Source of the DNA: Serripes groenlandicus
Lineage: Eukaryota > Mollusca > Bivalvia > Cardiida > Cardiidae
Assembly: GCA_031761405.1 (NCBI GenBank)
Contig: JASEVX010000010.1
Coordinates: 26,891,047 to 26,955,046 of the forward strand
Direction: 5' to 3'
DNA: 64,000 nucleotides
Shown: positions 58,928 through 64,000 of the stretch, piece after piece
Layout of the letters: each line of letters opens with the position of its first letter
How positions within the stretch are numbered: the first letter of the stretch is position 1
Program-made: the position numbers and the translations under genes
Notes under the pieces: generated by a model
Told to the model about the DNA's origin: nothing
Database searches by the model: none
What the model saw: only the letters and a program-made list of their open reading frames with translations

Positions 58928-58982
58928 ATGGATTTATGGAAATTGAGGATAGTACTGGCCAGTGTCTTTTGTGTGTGTTTGG
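58928..58982 (+). CDS. First exon of a probable secreted host protein
   Basis: ATG 58928 opens MDLWKLR followed by a hydrophobic core (IVLASVFCVCLG) and a phase-1 splice donor (GTACGT at 58983). It joins in frame to the exon at 61144, giving a predicted signal-peptide cleavage close to the junction (after CVCLG or one residue later). A second such exon of different sequence is at 31898. Product family unknown; the mature part lies mostly outside what can be followed. Confidence 0.5.
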
Positions 58983-59163
58983 GTACGTACCGATTATAGT
59001 AAAACAAATGTTTAAAGAATGTGATATAAGACAGCAACTTCAATTTATCAAATATAATTTGCATTGTATCATTTTTATTTGTATGACTGGTTTGTGGTAC
59101 TGTATCAGGTCAATGTCATTTTATGTGTTAGCATAGATCTACAGTACATGCAAGTCGGATTCT

Positions 59164-59853
59164 AGAGATTTCGTCTAAAAGATAATATAGAGTAAGTTGG
59201 GTAGATATTTCGTCTACATTATCGATTACAGTACTTATAATCTATATATCACTATGAAGGTGTTATAGTAAGGTGTTTATTGGCCGATTCTAGTGAAAGA
59301 TAAAAAAATAGTTTGAACATTTTATGATTTTAATTTGTAATTTAATTTGCATTTGTTATCATTTAATTCAATATTTACAGTAAATGTTCATTACATCCCT
59401 TGGAGAGTTTGTCCTCTCTCCACTCAATGTTTTCAATCCTTTTCCCATAATGATAACTGTATTAACTTTTTTATTTCCTATCTACTTGTTTCTTCTTATT
59501 ATGTACATATTATATAATATTTAACAGAAGATAACAACATTTTATAGAACAGAACAGAACAGAACAGAAATTTTATTTTGACGTATACATAGTACATAGT
59601 CATTGACAAACATAAATACATATACAAAATGTACAGGCACGTGGGTTAATGAATAACAACATATTGTTAATATAAGAAAACATTGGACAATAAATCGTAA
59701 GATATTTTATAAATTGACTGAGCTTATAAACAATTATAATATTTTTAAAACTTCTAGACATATTACATGTAATACATAATAATAAAGTTAGACGAAATCT
59801 CTACCCAATTTACTCTATAGTATCAGTTAGACGAAATGGTAGTTAGACGAAAT
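59164..59853. repeat. Inverted-repeat element with ATTTCGTCTA motifs
   Basis: The left arm has AGATTTCGTCTAAAAGATAA and GAGTAAGTTGGGTAGATATT. The right arm has the inverted GAAATCTCTACCCAATTTAC and two more TTAGACGAAAT motifs. The LINE tail at 59548 lies between the arms. Confidence 0.6.
59548..59785 (-). mobile_element. 3' end of a LINE 1-type element
   Basis: It starts with four or five AGAACAG units followed by AAATTTTATTTTGACGTATA and CATTGACAAACATAAATACA, matching the organisation of the LINE 1 3' end at 10955-11060. Heavily 5'-truncated, no coding part. Confidence 0.55.
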
Positions 59854-59904
59854 CGCTAACATCCATGCAAGTCTACGTGTTTCTTTGCTGTAACTTTATA
59901 GAGA

Positions 59905-60300
59905 CCTAGTCCAGGTTTCTGTACTATGAATGCGATTTTACATTTTGACTGTTACAATGCGATCAATATATGTCACGACGATATATTGAGACTATATAGG
60001 GAACCAACTTAGTGTGTTGCATGCGTGATGAAATATGTTGGATTCCTGCTGTGTTTAGTGTAACGATAGTGAAGCCTACTTTATATTCTCACTGAATTTA
60101 TGTAAATTAATCAAAATAATTTAGTACATTTTGTTAACTCTGATACTAATATAATTCATAATGGTTTTATAAAATTTTTTGGGCATGGCAATGTTGGAAT
60201 CCCGCTAGGCCAGTCTCAATATATCGCCGTTACATATTGCATTGTAGGATGCGAACAGTCAAAATATAAAATCGCATTCTTAGAAAAGAAACCTGGGCTA
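59905..60300. repeat. Short element with about 90-bp inverted ends
   Basis: The left arm reads CCAGGTTTCTGTACTATGAA to GATATATTGAGACT. The right arm is the inverted AGTCTCAATATATCGCCGTT to AGAAACCTGGGC. Single arms also occur at 32434-32522 and 60643-60740. Confidence 0.6.
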
Positions 60301-61143
60301 CCCGATAAACCTACGTGACCACAGAGAACTGGTGCTTACTATGTAAATATTATATTTTGGAATCCCGATAGGCCTACGTGACCGCATGGAACTGGTGCTA
60401 ACTATGTAAATATTATACTATTTATAAAGTGACCAATTTTGTAAATGAGCCAGTTCCCCGTGTACGTTACCTGTATTGATCGTTACTTGTCTGTTAATGA
60501 CTATGCGTGTTATATAAATCATAATTTATTGTACATTCATGAACTTTTGGATTTTTTTGTCAAAAAGGATGTACATGAGAGCGTATATAAGCCGCATCAA
60601 GCAAAAGAGAGTTTACAAACACACAATGTCATGTTGATAGGTTATATTTTTCGGGCAGGTTTCTGTACTAGAAATGCGATTTTTTATTTTGACTGTTCGT
60701 ATCCTACAATGCAATATGTAACGGCGATATATTGAGACTAGGGGTGGGGTACACAGACCACCTTCTGTGATGTCTCTAGTTATAACATCACCACAACGGA
60801 GTGATTTGGGCTTCACTTAAAGGTATTGATCTGAAGTTACGTCCATGTAAATGCACAGGAAGCACATTGCGATATAGAATTGGATTGAAATGGGAAAAGG
60901 GGAAAAGAACATATGTGTAAAACGTTTCAAAAGTCGTCTGTTTTGACAGCTCTAAAGGAAAACATCCGGTATGCAAATTAATTACGTCACAAGATGATTA
61001 CACCGGTAACAGGGTTATAGAGCATATGATTAGGAGCTTTCTTTAGTTGACTTAAACTGTCATTTCAATATTTAAACTTACTCTGAATCGGTCAGAAAAA
61101 GCTAATTAACCCCTTGTTTTCTTTGTCTGTTTCGCCCTTGCAG

Positions 61144-61190
61144 CATCAAACCTTAAACCAAAATCGCAGTGTTTCGATCACCAAAGTTCA
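61144..61190 (+). CDS. Second exon of the secreted-protein candidate
   Basis: It is preceded by a strong acceptor (CTGTTTCGCCCTTGCAG) and followed by a consensus donor (GTAAGT at 61191). The 47-bp exon reads ASNLKPKSQCFDHQSS when joined to the phase-1 donor at 58982 and leaves phase 0. No downstream exon was found in the remaining 2.8 kb. Confidence 0.45.
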
Positions 61191-61394
61191 GTAAGTTTCA
61201 TCTATGTTGATCACATGACAGGTTTTTTTTTTTTAAAAAGATGATTCATTGTTGATTTAGATTGGTTTAGCGTTTATCAATTTAATCTGATTCGCATTAT
61301 CGTTAACGCTGATTAACGACCGACCTACCCCATCTGCTCTGTCTTAAAATCAAGTTTATGTTTGTCCTCATCTCTATTAAATATATAATTTTCT

Positions 61395-61610
61395 ACCCTT
61401 TCTAATATAAAGGCCTATCACAAATCTGCAGCAGACGAATTTGGAAAGATTTAGAAATTGGAATTATAATTATGTGATTAAAAAGAGTTAAACATAATTG
61501 TGGCAAACGGAGAAATTGCCCTTGATGAGCACATTCTCCTTTTGACCAGGAATACTATGTTACTATATAATATAGTGTTCCTGGTCAAAAGCGCCTGGTT
61601 TAAAGACCGG
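61395..61610. repeat. Family A MITE remnant next to a perfect hairpin
   Basis: 61420-61535 has AATCTGCAGCAGACGA and TTGCCCTTGATGAGCA. At about 61545-61600 TTTTGACCAGGAATACTAT and its inverted partner ATATAGTGTTCCTGGTCAAA form a hairpin. Confidence 0.55.
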
Positions 61611-61792
61611 AGGCTGTAGAAGCATTGTACAAATTAATTTGCCAAGGATGTCACGTGGAATGTAGAACATGTAGTATTCACGAGCATCGGCGCTATACAC
61701 TGGTCCCGTTAAAGGGTCTTTTCGGAAAGTGCTAAGATATTTCACTCGGATTCACATGCTTGCCTTATACCTCTATAATTAAAAAAGTGTTT

Positions 61793-61794
61793 TA

Positions 61795-61828
<34 letters not shown>

Positions 61829-61845
61829 ATTCTCTCTCTTTCGGA
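61793..61845. repeat. CT microsatellite
   Basis: About fifty bases of nearly pure CT repeat. Confidence 0.95.
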
Positions 61846-62259
61846 CAGACGCCTCCAGTGGATTTTCTGTTTCAGGAATCATTACTTTACACCTCTATCC
61901 CCCTGAGACGGAATTTGTCGGCCCGGATCAGTCAGCGCGGACTGCGCAGGCTGACCTAGTCGATACATTACGCAGATGTCATAATGTTGGTTTTCTCGCG
62001 GGACGGCTCATTGTACCTCTTTTAAAGTCTAGTTGTACGAATGACTCGTTTGTGAGCCCTCGGTAGTTACAAATAAATGAGCCCGCACAGGCCAGTCCGG
62101 GTCGACATATTCAGTCTTAGAGGGATAGAGGTAAAGAGCAATGAATCCTGAAACAGAAAATCCACAGGAGACGAACATTCACAATGTTAGTTTTCTCGTG
62201 GGACGACTCAAAGGACATGTTCAACAAGCAATATTCTCATTCCCATGTATTGGAATGCA

Positions 62260-62544
62260 TTTAAACCTTTACCCCAATACAACGCAAAGTCCTACGTAGG
62301 AGTTACAAAGTCCTAATTAGGCTTTTTTTTATCTCCTACGTAGGAGTTATTCTTTTTTATAAAACATTATGAATTGGCACCAGGACGCTTCCGTACAAAT
62401 CTCTTTAAATGAAATAAATAAATAAATAAATAAATAAGGTGAAAACATTATGGCAAAAGTAGAAGTTGCTTTTTCCACACTGTTTTAACATATTTTCTAC
62501 TGCAGAGGCGTCAGAAGGGGGCTGTAGGAGAGAAAGGGTTTAAG
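62260..62544. repeat. Family A MITE with inserted palindrome
   Basis: Counterpart of 34729-34937, with an extra block containing two TCCTACGTAGGA palindromes. Confidence 0.6.
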
Positions 62545-62593
62545 CCTCGTCTAGCGATTTGGGGTCAAATGCGATGTTACGATGGGTACGTAT

Positions 62594-62790
62594 CAGATGT
62601 CCAGATAAGAAGGGGGTAAACAGCTCTTTTCCACACAATATCTCTCTTATTATCCAACCAAACCCTTTGATGTGGGTACTCAAAAGAATCGTCTCATTGA
62701 GAAGATTCTTTTGAGTACCCACATCATAGGGTTTTATAATCTAATACAGATTTAAGAACATGCAAAACGCCCCTTATCTAGAGCTCTGAC
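62594..62790. repeat. Family C MITE
   Basis: AGATGTCCAGATAAGAAGGG on the left and CCCCTTATCTAGAGCTC on the right. The centre has GGGTACTCAAAAGAATC and its inverted partner GATTCTTTTGAGTACCC. Absent from the corresponding site at about 34980. Confidence 0.75.
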
Positions 62791-62972
62791 GTATGTTCAT
62801 GGATATACGCGCCAGACGTGACTCATTGTGTGTATTGCTGACTTCAAAATATTATGTGTATTGGCCATGTATTAACAACACAGCAGCAAGGTCAATGTTA
62901 ATATACATGTCCGATGTCGGCACTCCCATCCATTTTTGTAAACTGGGTAAGTGCATGAACTGCAGAAATTTC

Positions 62973-63192
62973 TTAACCCTTTCAAACAAACAGAATCTTT
63001 CTGATGAATCTGCCGCAGTCAACGTTCAAAACATTGTTAAAGGGAACAAATGCTCCTTTTGCTACAATATGTTCAATTTTATTCAATAAGTGTTCTTTCA
63101 TTTATAGATTTTTTTATTTTATTTTTTATAATTTTGGCTTAACATTTTTGAACTCGTCAGCTCCAGATTTGTTGTATAAGGGAAAGGGTTAA
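62973..63192. repeat. Family A MITE
   Basis: From TTAACCCTTTCAAACAAACA to AAGGGAAAGGGTTAA with ATCTGCCGCAGTCAACG inside. Confidence 0.65.
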
Positions 63193-64000
63193 TGATATTG
63201 ACACTCCCTTGACAATTGAAAGAATCTGCAAACAATGTTGAATTGTCCTTATATTCTAAGGTTACTTTGCTGCACGTGTATAGGAAGGGAGTATAAACTA
63301 ATCTTGATTTACATTGTTCGAAAATACACGTTTTTTTTATTAGAACCATTTGTATATATAACAGGGTAGGCATTTTGCTACTAGTATCATTTGTATATAC
63401 AAGAGAAAGTTGATGCAATGCATCAATGTCGCCGGATATCCATAGTGCAGTTATGCATAACACTAACATTATAGTAGTTGAATAAACAGTTATCAACTGA
63501 GGGGCATATTGGAACATCAGGGGTGGGGTCAAGTGAAAGTGTATCATAACTTGCATTGTTTTGTTAACGAAGTGAATGATAATTGAAGCCTTTCATTGTT
63601 TATGATCAATCTCCATTCCAAAGTAGGTTGACTATACACACAACCAACTAATTATTGATCATAAACAGTAATGGAAATGAGAAATCTTGCCAATCATTAG
63701 TCTTAGTATGTATACAGTGCTTTCATTAAGGAATAATTATAAGATTTGTGAATTCCACATACACTTTTCAAGATGTTTGTCAGAATATTTGAATTTTATT
63801 ATTTTTCAATAAAACCACAAAACAGACAATTTAGGATTTGCATGCAATAGCAGATCATTTTACCTTTCCTCTATTAAAGTCAACAGTGGACACCTTTGCA
63901 GCAATATACTTTTAAAACAATGCGTTAAGGGTTAACTCGCTGAAGACATGAGTTTTCTCTTTTTCTCAAAATGATATTAGCTTGGCATCCTAATTATATC
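63193..64000. other. Gene-free end of the window
   Basis: An inverted repeat GTTTATGATCAAT / ATTGATCATAAAC lies at about 63597-63667. Another Family A-like piece begins near 63890. No gene was recognised. Confidence 0.45.

Larger units (their letters stand above)
58983..61143. other. Intron-like stretch filled with repeats
   Basis: It contains an inverted-repeat element (59164-59853), an inserted LINE 3' end (59548-59785), and copies of a 90-bp repeat in opposite orientations (59905-59993 and 60206-60300) and again at 60643-60740. No other exon is recognised. Confidence 0.5.
61850..63108. repeat. Segmental duplicate of 34289-35352
   Basis: Ordered matches: CCTCCAGTGGATTTTCTGTT (Family B MITE half), GAATGACTCGTTTGTGAGCC, AAATAAATAAGGTGAAAACA, GCCTCGTCTAGCGATTTGGG, GGTCAATGTTAATATACATG and CAGTCAACGTTCAAAAC. 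The copy has gained a Family C MITE (62594-62790) and a small palindrome cluster (62290-62355). Confidence 0.8.

Noticed and set aside
61563..61745. 60-codon minus-strand ORF with EYYMFYIPRDILG
   Set aside because: It looks somewhat protein-like but its end lies in a palindrome and no family could be named. Left out as unsupported.

Overview
The window looks like a piece of an animal nuclear genome, most probably a bivalve mollusc. It is AT-rich with very low gene density. It contains spliced signal-peptide exons, tRNA-derived SINEs, apurinic-endonuclease LINEs, many TTAA-bounded MITEs, and repeat tails ending in GGCCCTCTTGTT or GGGCCTCTTGTT of the kind common in clam and mussel genomes. The species is not determined. 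No bacterial-style operon, rRNA, CRISPR array or convincing functional tRNA is visible.

Layout. 0-3.7 kb: MITEs, a tandem-repeat element and a SINE. 3.87-9.06 kb: a His-Me finger (HNH-type) nuclease gene and a 648-codon Kolobok/Mutator-like transposase gene, convergent, lying between two almost identical 646-bp TTAA-bounded elements in direct orientation. 9.7-10.3 kb: an inverted fragment of a Polinton. 10.95-17.4 kb: two decayed LINEs on the minus strand. 17.4-25.3 kb: mostly gene-free, with a LINE remnant, a tandem-repeat element and a SINE with a 13-bp target duplication. 25.8-29.0 kb: a decayed Polinton block (integrase, minor capsid-like, small basic ORF, major capsid-like, protease start), all minus strand. 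29.5-30.7 kb: a SINE and a MULE transposase pseudogene. 31.9 kb: a signal-peptide exon. 33.0 kb: three tandem long hairpins. 34.2-35.4 kb: MITE-rich DNA duplicated at 61.85-63.1 kb. 36.1-39.3 kb: a 424-bp satellite. 39.63-46.52 kb: a 6.9-kb non-coding segment bounded by perfect 28-bp inverted repeats and carrying RFX X-box-like palindromes.

The clearest system is at 47,626-56,891: a physically complete but miniature Polinton/Maverick of 9,266 bp. It has 108-bp terminal inverted repeats beginning AGT, a perfect 6-bp target duplication (GTCATT), and an identifiable target, because the two flanks are the two halves of one LINE reading frame. It encodes a zinc-finger-fused family B DNA polymerase (minus strand, one intron, now with a frameshift and two stops), a spliced zinc-finger-fused packaging ATPase (plus strand, open) and one small unidentified ORF. 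It lacks integrase, protease and capsid genes, so it would have depended on a fuller relative. The block at 25.8-29.0 kb shows that such genes occur nearby, but probably from a different copy or subfamily.

57-64 kb: degenerate tandem repeats, two exons of a likely secreted host protein (58.93 and 61.14 kb, plus strand, continuing beyond what can be followed), and more MITEs. The host genes appear to be sparse exons in long repeat-filled introns. Most other coding capacity is transposon- or virus-derived and broken.
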